NCBI RefSeq assembly: GCF_037265215.1
Contig: NZ_CP147737.1
Coordinates: 930,001 to 994,000, forward strand
Direction of reading: 5' to 3'
DNA from: Xenorhabdus griffiniae
Lineage (GTDB): Bacteria > Pseudomonadota > Gammaproteobacteria > Enterobacterales > Enterobacteriaceae
Length of the DNA: 64,000 bases
Below are positions 36,083 through 46,010 of the stretch, piece by piece (positions within the stretch are counted from its first letter, which is position 1; each line of letters starts with the position of its first letter). The notes under the pieces are model-generated. The model did no database searches, was not told the DNA's origin, and saw nothing but the letters and a program-made list of their open reading frames with translations. The position numbers and the translations under genes were made by a program.

Positions 36083-37750
36083 TTACTTACTGATCTTTTT
36101 ATATTTAATGCGGTGAGGCTCCAGCGCTTCCGCCCCCATAGTCCGCTTCTTGTAATCTTCGTATTCGCTGAAGTTTCCTTCAAAGAAGGTGACTTTACCT
36201 TCATCCTGATAATCAATAATGTGTGTCGCGATACGGTCAAGGAACCAACGGTCATGGGAAATAACCATCGCACAGCCTGGGAACTCCAACAAGGCGTTTT
36301 CCAATGCACGCAAAGTTTCGACGTCTAAATCGTTAGTTGGTTCGTCAAGCAGTAACATGTTGCCGCCAACTTGCAGCAGTTTAGCTAAATGCAGACGGCC
36401 ACGCTCACCACCAGACAATTCACCAACACGCTTACCTTGATCTACGCCTTTGAAGTTAAAGCGCCCCACATAGGCACGGCTCGGAATTTCAAAGTTACCA
36501 ATGCGCATAATGTCTTGACCGCCAGAAACTTCTTCCCAAACGGTTTTGCTATCATCCATGCTATCGCGGAACTGTTCAACAGAAGACAATTTAACCGTTT
36601 CACCCAGTGCAATTGAGCCAGAATCTGGCTGCTCCTGACCGGACAACATACGGAACAGCGTTGATTTACCTGCACCGTTCGGGCCGATGATCCCAACAAT
36701 CGCCCCTTTTGGCAAAGAGAAACTCAAGTTGTCGATCAGTACGCGATCACCATAAGACTTGGTTAGATTAGTGACTTCCAGCACCTTGTCCCCCAAACGT
36801 GGGCCAGGCGGAATAAACAATTCGCTGGTTTCATTACGTTTCTGGTAGTCAACACTATTCAGTTCTTCAAAGCGCGCTAAACGTGCCTTGCCTTTTGCCT
36901 GACGTCCTTTCGGATTTTGGCGGATCCACTCAAGTTCTTTCTCAATGGATTTACGACGAGCTGCTTCTGACGCCGCTTCCTGTGCCAGACGTGCATCTTT
37001 TTGTTCCAGCCATGAAGAGTAGTTGCCTTCCCACGGAATACCTTCACCACGGTCAAGTTCCAAGATCCAACCAGCGACGTTATCCAGGAAGTAACGGTCG
37101 TGGGTGATCGCAACCACTGTGCCTTCATAATCGTGCAGGAAGCGCTCCAGCCATGCGACAGATTCAGCATCAAGGTGGTTAGTGGGTTCGTCAAGCAGCA
37201 GCATGTCTGGTTTTTCCAACAACAGCTGGCAAATTGCTACACGACGGCGTTCACCACCAGATAAGTGTTCAATCTTCGCATCCCATGCAGGCAGACGCAA
37301 AGCATCAGCCGCTCGCTCAAGCTGATTATCCAGATTGTGGCCGTCATGGGATTGGATAATCGCTTCCAGTTCACCTTGCTCTTTTGCCAGCTTATCGAAA
37401 TCCGCATCTGGATCAGCATAAGCAGCATAAACTTCATCCAGGCGAGTCAACGCATTTTTAACTTCGCTAACAGCTTCTTCCACAGCTTCACGAACCGTAT
37501 GTTCAGGATTAAGCTTAGGTTCTTGCGGCAGATAGCCGATTTTAATACCCGGTTGTGGACGTGCTTCTCCCTCAATATCTTTATCAATACCCGCCATGAT
37601 GCGCAGTAAAGTAGATTTACCAGCACCATTGAGGCCGAGAACACCAATTTTTGCTCCAGGGAAAAAACTCAGAGAAATATTTTTCAGAATATGCCTTTTA
37701 GGAGGAACAACTTTTCCTACCCGATGCATACTATAAACATATTGGGCCAA
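36083..37750 (-). CDS. ettA: Energy-dependent translational throttle protein EttA
   Basis: ABC-F ribosome-associated ATPase of 555 residues that gates the first elongation step according to the ATP/ADP ratio. It has two complete ABC cassettes: Walker A GLNGAGKST and GPNGAGKST, signatures LSGGERRR and LSGGERGR, and Walker B LLLDEPTNHLD and LLLDEPTNDLD. The linker (P-site tRNA interaction motif) and the arm lie between and within the first domain. Start MAQYVYSMHRVGK matches the family. Its neighbours differ from E. coli only by the extra ABC-type gene and the mazEF remnant. Confidence 0.96.
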   Translation of the reverse strand: MAQYVYSMHRVGKVVPPKRHILKNISLSFFPGAKIGVLGLNGAGKSTLLRIMAGIDKDIEGEARPQPGIKIGYLPQEPKLNPEHTVREAVEEAVSEVKNALTRLDEVYAAYADPDADFDKLAKEQGELEAIIQSHDGHNLDNQLERAADALRLPAWDAKIEHLSGGERRRVAICQLLLEKPDMLLLDEPTNHLDAESVAWLERFLHDYEGTVVAITHDRYFLDNVAGWILELDRGEGIPWEGNYSSWLEQKDARLAQEAASEAARRKSIEKELEWIRQNPKGRQAKGKARLARFEELNSVDYQKRNETSELFIPPGPRLGDKVLEVTNLTKSYGDRVLIDNLSFSLPKGAIVGIIGPNGAGKSTLFRMLSGQEQPDSGSIALGETVKLSSVEQFRDSMDDSKTVWEEVSGGQDIMRIGNFEIPSRAYVGRFNFKGVDQGKRVGELSGGERGRLHLAKLLQVGGNMLLLDEPTNDLDVETLRALENALLEFPGCAMVISHDRWFLDRIATHIIDYQDEGKVTFFEGNFSEYEDYKKRTMGAEALEPHRIKYKKISK

Positions 37751-37999
37751 TGTAGTTTACCTTTTGATTATCTGCTTAATGGATCTGGTATTGTACGACT
37801 TCTTTTTAACTTGCCAACTGAGGAAGTTGGATCTTTCTCACTGTAATCGCTGTTCTGCCTTTTTTATCACCTTGCCGTTTCTAGCTGGGCGATGTATGCC
37901 AGTGCCTGAAATTGATGTGTTAAATTTTGCACAAATCACCTTGTCATTCTCACTGATAGAAGTATTTACTATGTATAAACATTCACTATGGAGGTTTGT

Positions 38000-38394
38000 A
38001 TGTCTACTGCCATTAAAAAATGGGGGAATAGTCAAGGAATTATTATACCTACCCATATCCTCAATCAGGTTGGTCTGAAAACCGGTGTTTTGAACCCGTT
38101 AAAGGAAAAGAGATCGGTAAGTACCGACCGGCTCTTGTTCTTTCAAGTGAGGAATACAATAAAAAAACTGGGTTAGTCATGATATGTCCAATTAGTACAA
38201 GTATCCGTGGTGGAATGACTGAAGTGCCAGTAAATAATCTGGCAAAAGCAAGCGTTGTTGCTGCAAGCCTGATTCAAACATTGCCATGGAAAGACAGGAA
38301 ATCCCAGTTTGTAACTGAAGCTGAAGCCGATGTGATGAACGAGGTTTTGGCTCGATTGATTTCATTGATTGGCGCAAATCATTTTTTTGAATAA
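38000..38394 (+). pseudogene. Collapsed mazEF/pemIK toxin-antitoxin module
   Basis: The antitoxin begins normally (STAIKKWGNSQGIIIPTHIL then NQVGLKTG, a MazE/AbrB N-terminus, with GGAGG upstream). Near 38085 it runs out of frame into the toxin: in the next frame the sequence reads FEPVKGKEIGKYRPALVLSS, then KTGLVMICPISTSIRGG and continues to 38394, which is most of a MazF/PemK endoribonuclease. One deletion thus removed the antitoxin's C-terminal half and the first dozen toxin codons. An internal ATG at 38179 could start only a C-terminal toxin piece. Confidence 0.82.
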
Positions 38395-38758
38395 CCTAAC
38401 CCGACTCGTACGGATTTCTCTTTTCTAGTGCCGCTAAACTGCGGTTTTATTGCGTCTCAATTTTAATATGCCGCAGTTCCTGCTGGGCTCCCGCACGTCT
38501 GGAGCAAATGAATTTTGTCTTTTGATTAAAAAATCGTTTGTATTTATCGAGCCTGGATGTCGTATTTTATCTATCCACTTATAAAATAACACTTTTTCAG
38601 TGTTTCCCATTTGGTATGACAATTGTAATAACTCATATCAATAATATGATTATAATTACATAACATCTTAACAATTCACTTGGACAACGCACCTGAGCAA
38701 GCATTTAGACACAGGGCATTTGGACACTGAGCGTCGTTTTTCGAAGGGGTATGTGGCA
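38395..38758. other. Intergenic region between mazEF remnant and slt
   Basis: About 360 bases with no recognisable gene. A minus-strand open frame at 38434-38622 has no family resemblance and is not called. The slt promoter must lie in the AT-rich second half. Confidence 0.5.
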
Positions 38759-40678
38759 ATGAGTAAGTGGCAGCATTTCATTACGGCTGTGAGTATGGTT
38801 TCTGTTGTTGCTGGAGCGGCACATGCCGATTCTCTGAATGCCCAACGTCAACGATATCAAGCAATAAAGCAGGCATGGGATGACAAAAATAGCGCGGAAG
38901 TGGCGCGTCTGATGCCAACGTTGAAAAACTATCCCCTGTATCCCTATCTGGAATATCGTCAATTATCTCATGATTTGGCAACGTCCACGCCTGAGCAAGT
39001 TCAGCACTTTATTAATACTCACCCTACCTTGCCACCAGCACGTTCGCTAACATCTCGATTTATCAATGTACTGGCAAACAATAGTGATTGGCGCGCCATC
39101 CTGACATTCAGCCCCAACCCGCCAACTACCGTTGCCGAACGCTGTGATTACTATTTTGCGCAATGGGCCACAGGACACCAACAAGTCGCTTGGCAAGGGA
39201 CTAAAGAAATTTGGCTCAGTGGCAACTCATTACCTGATAGTTGCGATAAGTTACTCACGGCCTGGGATCAAGCTGGATACCTGTCTGCAAAATTAATTTT
39301 ACAGCGTATCGAATTGGCGATGAAAGCCAATAACACCACACTTGTTACCTATCTTGCCAAACGCTTGCCGTTGCCTTATCAAGGCTTGAGTACGAATTTA
39401 CTGAAGCTGCAACAAGATCCAGCGTTAATTGAACAATTTGCTACAACTACCACACCAACCGACTTCACCCGCTCGGTTATCATAACGACCTTTTCTCGAT
39501 TTGCCCGCACAAATGCTGAACTTGCCAGAATAAGCATTCCTACACTTGTCCGCGCCCAAAAGATGCATAACGACGAACGACAGCAATTAAAAGATATCGT
39601 CGCATGGCAATTGATGGGAGACATTACACCAGAGCAGGCAAAATGGCGGGATGATACTATTCGCGCTTCACACTCTATCAAATTAATTGAGAGACGTGCT
39701 CGTTTAGCATTGAGGGATGGTGATCTTTCTGGGCTTGAAAGATGGATTTCGTTGCTGCCGCAAAAAACGTTGCAACAAGATGAGTGGCAATATTGGCGTG
39801 CTATTATTCTGATCAATCAAAAGAAAAACGCAGAAGGCCATGCGATATTACATAAACTGACCAGACATCGTGGTTTTTATCCCATGGTGGCAGCCCAGAA
39901 ATTAGATATTTCTTATCCATTGATCATCAATAAATCAGAGAAACCCGATCGCTCCATTGCCAATATGCCGGCAATTAAGCGTATCCGAGAGTTACTGTAT
40001 TGGAATATGGATAATTTGGCACGCTCAGAATGGCTCCTCCTGGTTTCTTCGCAAGATCGCGTGACACAAGAACAGTTAGCTCGTTATGCATTTGAGCAGC
40101 ACTGGCCCGCATTCAGTGTACAAGCTACCATTGCGGGAAAAATGTGGGATCACCTTGAAGAGCGTTTCCCGATGGCATGGCAAAACGAATTTGCAAACTT
40201 CACGTCAGATAAAAATATTTCACAAAGTTATGCCATGGCAATTGCCCGTCAGGAAAGTGCCTGGAACCCACAGGCCCGTTCTTCCAAAGGAGCTAGCGGA
40301 TTAATGCAGATCATGCCAAAAACTGCCGAACATACTGTGAAAAAAGAGAAGATTCAGGGTTATGTCAACAGCAATCAATTAATGGATCCGATTACGAATA
40401 TTAAAATTGGTACCGCTTATCTGGAATCGGTCTATCAGCGTTTTGACAATAACCGTATTCTTGCCAGTGCCGCTTATAATGCCGGCCCTGCAAATGTTGA
40501 ACGTTGGTTAGCGAATACCGCTGGGAATATCGATCCCATCGCCTTTATAGAAAGCATTCCCTTTGCAGAAACGCGCGCTTATGTCAAAAATGTTCTTGCC
40601 TACGATATGTTCTACCATAATTTTATGGGGAAAATGTCAAATGTGCTGACAAATGCGGAATGGCAAAGACGTTATTAA
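38759..40678 (+). CDS. slt: Soluble lytic murein transglycosylase Slt
   Basis: Periplasmic exolytic transglycosylase that cleaves peptidoglycan to anhydromuropeptides. About 639 residues: signal peptide (MSKWQHFITAVSMVSVVAGA then AHA), the long superhelical U/L domains and a C-terminal SLT domain with the catalytic glutamate in ARQESAWNP and the motifs GLMQIMP and AAYNAGP. ATG 38759 is preferred because it begins the signal peptide directly; the longer frame from 38720 adds 13 hydrophilic residues. It precedes trpR, as in E. coli. Confidence 0.95.
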   Translation: MSKWQHFITAVSMVSVVAGAAHADSLNAQRQRYQAIKQAWDDKNSAEVARLMPTLKNYPLYPYLEYRQLSHDLATSTPEQVQHFINTHPTLPPARSLTSRFINVLANNSDWRAILTFSPNPPTTVAERCDYYFAQWATGHQQVAWQGTKEIWLSGNSLPDSCDKLLTAWDQAGYLSAKLILQRIELAMKANNTTLVTYLAKRLPLPYQGLSTNLLKLQQDPALIEQFATTTTPTDFTRSVIITTFSRFARTNAELARISIPTLVRAQKMHNDERQQLKDIVAWQLMGDITPEQAKWRDDTIRASHSIKLIERRARLALRDGDLSGLERWISLLPQKTLQQDEWQYWRAIILINQKKNAEGHAILHKLTRHRGFYPMVAAQKLDISYPLIINKSEKPDRSIANMPAIKRIRELLYWNMDNLARSEWLLLVSSQDRVTQEQLARYAFEQHWPAFSVQATIAGKMWDHLEERFPMAWQNEFANFTSDKNISQSYAMAIARQESAWNPQARSSKGASGLMQIMPKTAEHTVKKEKIQGYVNSNQLMDPITNIKIGTAYLESVYQRFDNNRILASAAYNAGPANVERWLANTAGNIDPIAFIESIPFAETRAYVKNVLAYDMFYHNFMGKMSNVLTNAEWQRRY

Positions 40679-40691
40679 TTTAAGATAAATA

Positions 40692-40721
40692 TGGTATGCT
40701 ATTGTACTAGTTGAATAGTAT
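40692..40721 (+). promoter_or_regulatory. trpR promoter element and Trp operator
   Basis: TGGTATGCT at 40692-40700 looks like an extended -10 element. GTACTAGTTGAATAGTAT at 40704-40721 matches the symmetric TrpR operator pattern (GNACTAGTTNACTAGNAC) closely, ending 11 bases before the trpR start. It predicts autorepression by tryptophan-bound TrpR. Confidence 0.75.
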
Positions 40722-40732
40722 GGTAGTGAATT

Positions 40733-41056
40733 ATGGCACAAAATCATTTGATTGATCCGGCACTTTCCCCGGAAGATAGTGATGACTGGCTCGCATTTGT
40801 TGAGTTGTTAAAAATAGCATTTGAACAAAATTTGCAACATTCTATTTTGCAGCTATTATTGACTCCCGATGAACGTACCGCTTTATCAACACGGGTTCGG
40901 ATTATTCAGGAATTGATGCGTGGGAAAATGAATCAGCGCGAACTGAAAAATGAGCTGGGCGTTGGCATTGCGACAATTACACGTGGTTCCAATAGTTTAA
41001 AAAACGCACCGGCTCATGTTAAGAAATGGCTGGAAAATCAATTAATTACTGATTGA
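40733..41056 (+). CDS. trpR: Trp operon repressor
   Basis: Dimeric helical repressor of 107 residues that binds the trp, aroH and trpR operators when loaded with tryptophan. The reading head is in LKNELGVGIATITRGSNSLK, and the preceding segment TPDERTALSTRVRIIQELM fits E. coli TrpR. Length is normal (108 in E. coli). It lies 54 bases after slt, with its own operator between. A GC-rich hairpin (GGGGGC...GCGCCCCC near 41095-41115) follows and probably terminates it and the convergent yjjX. Confidence 0.95.
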   Translation: MAQNHLIDPALSPEDSDDWLAFVELLKIAFEQNLQHSILQLLLTPDERTALSTRVRIIQELMRGKMNQRELKNELGVGIATITRGSNSLKNAPAHVKKWLENQLITD

Positions 41057-41139
41057 CAATAACCACGATAAAATAACAAATTAAATAATGCAGCGGGGGC
41101 CGTCTAATCGCGCCCCCAAACAACGGCATACCGTTAAGA

Positions 41140-41667
41140 TTAGTTATTCGACTCTTTGTAAATTTCATGATGGATAGGCACAAGAGCCAGTATCAGAGCT
41201 TGATGATAAACGCTGGTACGCGTCAGAATACCATGGGTAAAAAAGCCAATCGCACCACCTTTCTGCTTGATATTATCGACGCCAGTAACATCCGCCATTT
41301 CATGGCCAAGTTCGCGTCCTTGACGAATGCCTTCCAGGACTTTTTCTGGCAACATCAAACTCGCAGAACGCGATTCTCCCCGAATTTGTTTATGTTCAAC
41401 GACCATCCAGGCAAACGTCATGTCATCTTCAATTCCTGCTTCAACGCCAACCCAAAAATCAGCTTCTGGCCGAACCTGACGAGCAGCCATAACCCGATGG
41501 CGGGCACCTGTACGCGTTTCGGTATTACCAATAGGTTGTTGAGGTACACTACTGTCTACATTAACATCTTCTATGTGGTAAGTGCCTGGGCCAAAAACAT
41601 CATCGAATGCAAGGCTAATCGCTTTTATCTTCGCAGGGTTAGTTGTTGCTGCAATAACGTGGTACAT
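41140..41667 (-). CDS. yjjX: Inosine/xanthosine triphosphatase YjjX
   Basis: House-cleaning phosphatase of 175 residues that hydrolyses ITP and XTP. The N-terminal substrate loop [10 protein letters not shown] and the segments TRTGARHRV and [13 protein letters not shown] fit E. coli YjjX. Divergent from gpmB, with 54 bases between start codons, and convergent with trpR, as in related genomes. A long plus-strand frame over it (41167-41709) is only its antisense shadow. Confidence 0.93.
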   Translation of the reverse strand: MYHVIAATTNPAKIKAISLAFDDVFGPGTYHIEDVNVDSSVPQQPIGNTETRTGARHRVMAARQVRPEADFWVGVEAGIEDDMTFAWMVVEHKQIRGESRSASLMLPEKVLEGIRQGRELGHEMADVTGVDNIKQKGGAIGFFTHGILTRTSVYHQALILALVPIHHEIYKESNN

Positions 41668-41721
41668 ATAAATAAATTATCCTTTGAATTATTTCATGAT
41701 GCAGTATAACGGAAAATAACT

Positions 41722-42369
41722 ATGTTACAGGTCTATCTTGTTCGTCATGGCGAAACCGAATGGAATGTGGCTCGTCGTATTCAGGGGCAGTCTGACAGCC
41801 CTTTGACCGAAACTGGCCGGCGCCAAGCTCACTTGGTCGCGCAGAGAGTTAAATCAGAAAACATTACCCATGTTATCACCAGTGACCTTGGTCGGACACG
41901 CCAAACAGCAGAAATCATCGCGAGAGCCTGTGGCTGCGATATCATACTGGAACCACGCCTGCGAGAGTTAAATATGGGCGTTCTGGAAAATCGCGAACTA
42001 ACTTCCCTTACACCAAAAGAAGAATCCTGGCGTAAAAGCCTTGTTGATGGTACACCAAATGGACGGATCCCAGAAGGTGAATCGATGGATGAAGTGTCTA
42101 CCCGTATGCGGGCCGCACTGGAAAATTGCCTTAACCTGCCTGCGGGTAGTCGTCCACTGTTGGTCAGTCATGGAATAGCTCTCGTCAGTTTGATCTGCTC
42201 TATTCTGGGTCTTCCCGCTAACTCAGAACGTCGTCTTCGGTTGAGAAACTGTTCCATCTCACGGGTGGATTATCAAGATAGCCCGTGGCTGGCTCCAGGT
42301 TGGATAGTTGAAACAACGGGCGATATCACCCATCTGGATATGCCCGCCTTGGATGAATTACAAGGTTAA
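41722..42369 (+). CDS. gpmB: Phosphoglycerate mutase-like histidine phosphatase GpmB
   Basis: Histidine-phosphatase-superfamily protein of 215 residues. The RHG motif with the phospho-accepting histidine is in VYLVRHGETEWN (H10), and the second catalytic histidine is in LLVSHGIALVS. Despite the name, E. coli GpmB has little mutase activity and is better viewed as a phosphatase of uncertain substrate. The stop overlaps the convergent rob gene by four bases. Its position between yjjX and rob is conserved. Confidence 0.93.
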   Translation: MLQVYLVRHGETEWNVARRIQGQSDSPLTETGRRQAHLVAQRVKSENITHVITSDLGRTRQTAEIIARACGCDIILEPRLRELNMGVLENRELTSLTPKEESWRKSLVDGTPNGRIPEGESMDEVSTRMRAALENCLNLPAGSRPLLVSHGIALVSLICSILGLPANSERRLRLRNCSISRVDYQDSPWLAPGWIVETTGDITHLDMPALDELQG

Positions 42370-43247
42370 CGTTCAATTGGGATGAGATACTCAAATTCCA
42401 CAATATGATTTTGTGTCTCATCCCCAAGATTTTTCCATTCAAGATTGGTGAGGTAATATCGCTCGACATCGTATCCCTTTCTGCGAGTTATGTTTAGTGT
42501 AGGCAAACAGACGCCATAAACTGTAAAGAGAAATTCTTGTAACTGCTCTTTATCACCAAAATAACTGAATGAAATATAATCCCCACTTGGCAAGACGACT
42601 GGATGGCTATTTTTGCTATCAAAGGTCGCATATTCTGGTTCTACAGCTGTGGTATAGAACACGGTCTGTTCATCTTCACTCTCCACACAAGGGGTCGTAT
42701 GGTGTAATCCATAAAGTCTCGGTGGTAATACTTCAGCATTCTGTAGATAGTTAATCCAAAAATCGTGACGCATATTCTTGCAATCTTCTGACCACTGCTC
42801 AAGTGTGTAACTGCAAGTGTGCTCAGTACCGATAAGTGACTTCTCTTCCAACGTGACAAATTTGTGCTCTGGCAACGGTTTGTTATCCAGCAAGATAGGA
42901 GGATGTATTCCTTTTGCGCACCATTCTTCGCTGCGACGATAGGCTGCTGGCGTTCGGTCAAACTGTTTTTTAAAAGCTCTTGTGAAAGTTTGTTGAGAAT
43001 CAAAACGATATTGCAAGGCAATGTCCAAGATTGGACGGCTGGTTAAACGTAATGCAACGGCGGCCCTGGATAATCTTCTCGCACGGATATAAGAGCCTAT
43101 TGCCTGGCCTGTTACTTCCTTAAACATGCGCTGCAAGTGCCATTTGGAGTAACCGGCTTTTGCTGCAACGTTATCAAGAGACAATGGACGATCCAGATTA
43201 TTATCCACCCAATGCAGCAAGTCTCGAATGATGTTGGTTTGATCCAT
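42366..43247 (-). CDS. rob: Right origin-binding transcriptional activator Rob
   Basis: AraC/XylS-family activator of 293 residues related to SoxS and MarA. The DNA-binding domain is at the N-terminus (two HTHs: LDNVAAKAGYSKWHLQRMFK and ILDIALQYRFDSQQTFTRAF), followed by the GyrI-like ligand-binding domain (VVLPSGDYISFSYFGDK). It activates stress, efflux and detoxification genes in response to bile salts and fatty acids in E. coli. It overlaps gpmB by four bases, tail to tail. About 630 bases separate it from the divergent creA. Confidence 0.93.
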   Translation of the reverse strand: MDQTNIIRDLLHWVDNNLDRPLSLDNVAAKAGYSKWHLQRMFKEVTGQAIGSYIRARRLSRAAVALRLTSRPILDIALQYRFDSQQTFTRAFKKQFDRTPAAYRRSEEWCAKGIHPPILLDNKPLPEHKFVTLEEKSLIGTEHTCSYTLEQWSEDCKNMRHDFWINYLQNAEVLPPRLYGLHHTTPCVESEDEQTVFYTTAVEPEYATFDSKNSHPVVLPSGDYISFSYFGDKEQLQEFLFTVYGVCLPTLNITRRKGYDVERYYLTNLEWKNLGDETQNHIVEFEYLIPIER

Positions 43248-43876
43248 ACATCTCCCTCAGTCATTAAGACAAAAAGAAAATCATATAAATGTAAAACAAC
43301 TTATCAGTTTGAAAACTAAAAGTTTTTCCCTAAAAACAGATATTATGCAGTTTGATCAATAATCAACACCTATACTTTTCCCAAAATAAACCTAGATTAC
43401 AATTTCCCTGAGTGTTGTTGCAGTATCCACTATCCTAGTAATTGGTTACTAATATTTATTATAACTATTGGTTAGTTATTCTTTAGGTACAATATGCCAA
43501 GCTGGTTCCATTAGGCAGATTGATTGTTACATTGATGTTACCAACACACTCTCAATAAATTAAACAAGCTTTTGCTTGGAATAAATTAATAGCAGAATTG
43601 GTAATATGTCAAGCATTGTCTTGATAAATAAGCCAGTGGTATGAATTGTAAGAGAAAATTATTTACTACCGAAGTGCTGGATGTTGACCTAACTCCAATG
43701 GCATAACTTTTTAAAGATCAGGACTTACTCGTCTTGGATGCATATTCAGCTATAATGCCCAAGTTTTCCATCACAGATACATTCCATTAGAAATGATTTA
43801 GTTAAATTTATTGCGTTACATTATATGTGAATGATAGATATTTTCACTGTATTTATTTAATTCAATTGGACTATAT
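43248..43876. other. Intergenic region between rob and creA
   Basis: 629 AT-rich bases with no convincing coding frame and no palindromic repeat. It must hold the divergent rob and creA promoters. Nothing else was recognised in it. Confidence 0.5.
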
Positions 43877-44353
43877 ATGGCAACAATGAAGAAAATAGTG
43901 ATAGCGGCGACCTTACTCTTTTCTCCTGCGGCTTTACATGCTGAAGAGATCGGTTCTGTTGACACCGTGTTCAAACTTTTTGGCCCTGATAACAAGATAG
44001 TGATAGAAGCTTTTGATGATCCTGACGTTAAAAATGTCACCTGTTATCTCAGCAGAGCTAAAACTGGCGGACTCAAGGGAGGATTAGGATTGGCAGAAGA
44101 TACTTCTGATGCAGCCATATCCTGCCAGCAAGTTGGCCCGATTGAATTGGCAGATAAGATAAAAAAATCCCCTAAGAAAGGACAAGTCGTCTTCCAAAAA
44201 CGCACTTCTTTGGTATTTAAAAAATTGCAGGTTGTACGCTTCTATGATCCAAAGCGTAATTCACTAATTTATTTAACTTATTCTGACAAAGTGATCGATG
44301 GTTCTCCTAAAAATGCAATCAGTGCTGTACCGATTATGCCGTGGAAAGAGTGA
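43877..44353 (+). CDS. creA: CreA family protein
   Basis: A 158-residue exported protein of the CreA family, function unknown. Signal peptide ([18 protein letters not shown]) then the mature sequence [20 protein letters not shown] and [13 protein letters not shown] motif (here [15 protein letters not shown]). In E. coli it precedes the creBCD two-component genes; those are absent here, and arcA follows directly after a terminator and a repeat. ATG 43877 is used; ATG 43889 would still leave a complete signal peptide. Confidence 0.93.
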   Translation: MATMKKIVIAATLLFSPAALHAEEIGSVDTVFKLFGPDNKIVIEAFDDPDVKNVTCYLSRAKTGGLKGGLGLAEDTSDAAISCQQVGPIELADKIKKSPKKGQVVFQKRTSLVFKKLQVVRFYDPKRNSLIYLTYSDKVIDGSPKNAISAVPIMPWKE

Positions 44354-44375
44354 ATAACTCATCACTGAGACAAGA

Positions 44376-44412
44376 AAAGCCCTGATGCCATCGGACATAC
44401 GGGGCTTTTTGA
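44376..44412 (+). terminator. Terminator after creA
   Basis: AAAGCCCTGATG pairs with CATACGGGGCTTT (with one or two mismatches) and is followed by T residues, about 25 bases after the creA stop. Confidence 0.75.
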
Positions 44413-44440
44413 CAGATACACTATGTAGAAGATATACCTA

Positions 44441-44515
44441 TATACGCATTAAACTTCAAATTGCAATTTACAACACTCTATGAAATCACACGCATCTTGA
44501 AGTTAGCTTGGTATA
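44441..44515. repeat. Hairpin-less family A repeat between creA and arcA
   Basis: TATACGCATTAAACTTC at one end and AGTTAGCTTGGTATA at the other, the reverse orientation of the copy at 32889-32963. It lies 13 bases beyond the arcA stop codon. Confidence 0.8.
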
Positions 44516-44527
44516 AAAAAGTATCAA

Positions 44528-45244
44528 TTAGTCTTCTAAATCACCACAGAAACGGTAACCTTCACCGTGGATGGTCGCAATGATTTCTGGAGTATCTGGT
44601 GTCGATTCGAAGTGCTTACGAATGCGGCGAATAGTCACATCAACAGTACGATCGTGCGGTTTCAGTTCGCGGCCTGTCATTTTTTTCAACAATTCGGCAC
44701 GGGTTTGGATTTTTCCTGGATTCTCACAGAAATGAAGCATCGCACGGAATTCGCTACGCGGCAATTTGTAATGATCGCCCATCGGACTAACCAAAGAGCG
44801 GCTATTAATATCCAGCTCCCATCCATTGAACTTATAACTTTCAACTTGGCGACGCTCTTCTCCTGGATGACTCAGGTTCATTGTCCGCGAAAGCAAATTA
44901 CGTGCACGGATGGTTAATTCGCGTGGGTTAAATGGCTTAGTTATATAATCATCAGCACCGATTTCGAGACCAAGAATTTTGTCCACTTCATTATCACGGC
45001 CGGTTAGGAACATCAACGCAACATTTGCCTGCTCACGTAATTCACGGGCAAGCAGTAAGCCATTTTTACCTGGCAGATTGATATCCATAATGACTAAATT
45101 GATATCGTTATCTGACAGAATGTTGTGCATTTCTGAACCATCATTGGCTTCATAAACAACATACCCTTCAGCCTCAAAAATACTCTTAAGGGTATTGCGT
45201 GTGACAATTTCGTCTTCAACAATCAAAATGTGCGGGGTTTGCAT
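44528..45244 (-). CDS. arcA: Aerobic respiration response regulator ArcA
   Basis: OmpR-family response regulator of 238 residues, partner of ArcB in anaerobic repression of respiratory genes. The phosphorylated aspartate is in [14 protein letters not shown] (about D54), the conserved lysine in [10 protein letters not shown]. The C-terminal winged helix ends [19 protein letters not shown] then [12 protein letters not shown]. Nearly identical to E. coli ArcA along its length. In Xenorhabdus and relatives ArcA also affects virulence gene control, which is general knowledge and not visible here. Confidence 0.96.
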   Translation of the reverse strand: MQTPHILIVEDEIVTRNTLKSIFEAEGYVVYEANDGSEMHNILSDNDINLVIMDINLPGKNGLLLARELREQANVALMFLTGRDNEVDKILGLEIGADDYITKPFNPRELTIRARNLLSRTMNLSHPGEERRQVESYKFNGWELDINSRSLVSPMGDHYKLPRSEFRAMLHFCENPGKIQTRAELLKKMTGRELKPHDRTVDVTIRRIRKHFESTPDTPEIIATIHGEGYRFCGDLED

Positions 45245-45829
45245 GGTTGCTACCTAAAATCGCTAAAAAACAGAATCTGTATGGCACAAGCTGTTATTAT
45301 TAAAAGAAAATATGCTGATCTTGTTCTGAATGCCAGAAAACCAGCTTATGCCCGAAATAAACGTTTTGATATGTTTTACGCTAAAACGCTAGCGTCGCTT
45401 TCCTAGAGGGTACATACCCGATTTAAACGAGGCTTCTATATTAGTCTATTAACAGCAATATAACAGCTAGTAATGCATTTGCCTTCTAAAAAAACTAACT
45501 TTTGTTGATACATATCAAAATCAATTGTAGCACGTTAACATTAATTGTAATTGTTAATTTTAATTTGGGCCATTTGTTATTAACTTGAATAAATTATGTT
45601 AATGGATGTTAAAATACCGTGAATCCTTGAAGAGATTCGCTCGGCACTGAAATATCCAGATGACACGTTTTTATCATAAAGACAAAATAATTACAAAATA
45701 TGTTTTTTGTAAAATTAAATGCTATTAAATAAGCTGACTAACCAAATAATGATTTGTCATTTGGGCTATATTTTGAATAATTTCGATACGGAAAATGACG
45801 TTTTTTTCTTCTTTCGTCATAAAAAATAT
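45245..45829. other. Intergenic region between arcA and the thr promoter
   Basis: About 585 AT-rich bases with no gene recognised. E. coli carries yjjY and lasT in this interval; neither is present. It must contain the arcA promoter region, reading leftward. Confidence 0.5.
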
Positions 45830-45856
45830 TTGACATTGACCACAATTTAATTTAAC
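45830..45856 (+). promoter_or_regulatory. Threonine operon promoter
   Basis: TTGACA at 45830-45835 and the downstream TTTAACCAATA resemble the E. coli thr promoter, where TTGACT is followed by the same TTTAACCAATA block. Position about 45-70 bases before thrL supports it; the exact -10 hexamer is uncertain. Confidence 0.65.
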
Positions 45857-45897
45857 CAATAGGGGGTCAAACGAATTAAAAAGACAGACAGGAAACT

Positions 45898-45987
45898 ATG
45901 CTCCACATCAGCTCAAAAAAAATGGTTCTTGCAAACACCACTACAACCACGATTACCACCGGAACCATGAGTTGCGGTGCGGGCTGA
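45898..45987 (+). CDS. thrL: thr operon leader peptide
   Basis: A 29-residue leader rich in regulatory codons: eight threonine codons between codons 14 and 23, with one isoleucine codon inside the run. Ribosomes stalling there for lack of charged tRNA-Thr (or tRNA-Ile) would prevent the attenuator from forming. AGGA lies seven bases upstream. It is longer than E. coli ThrL (21 residues), having about eight extra N-terminal residues (MLHISSKK before MVLAN), and it ends GAG like that peptide. Confidence 0.88.
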   Translation: MLHISSKKMVLANTTTTTITTGTMSCGAG

Positions 45988-46010
45988 CGCATACACATAA
46001 AACAACAATA

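Noticed and set aside
38434..38622. 62-codon minus-strand frame before slt
   Set aside because: No start signal, no recognised motif, and it lies in a region where the slt promoter is expected.
41167..41709. 180-codon plus-strand frame opposite yjjX
   Set aside because: yjjX on the other strand is a recognised gene of full length; this frame has no start signal and no known motif.
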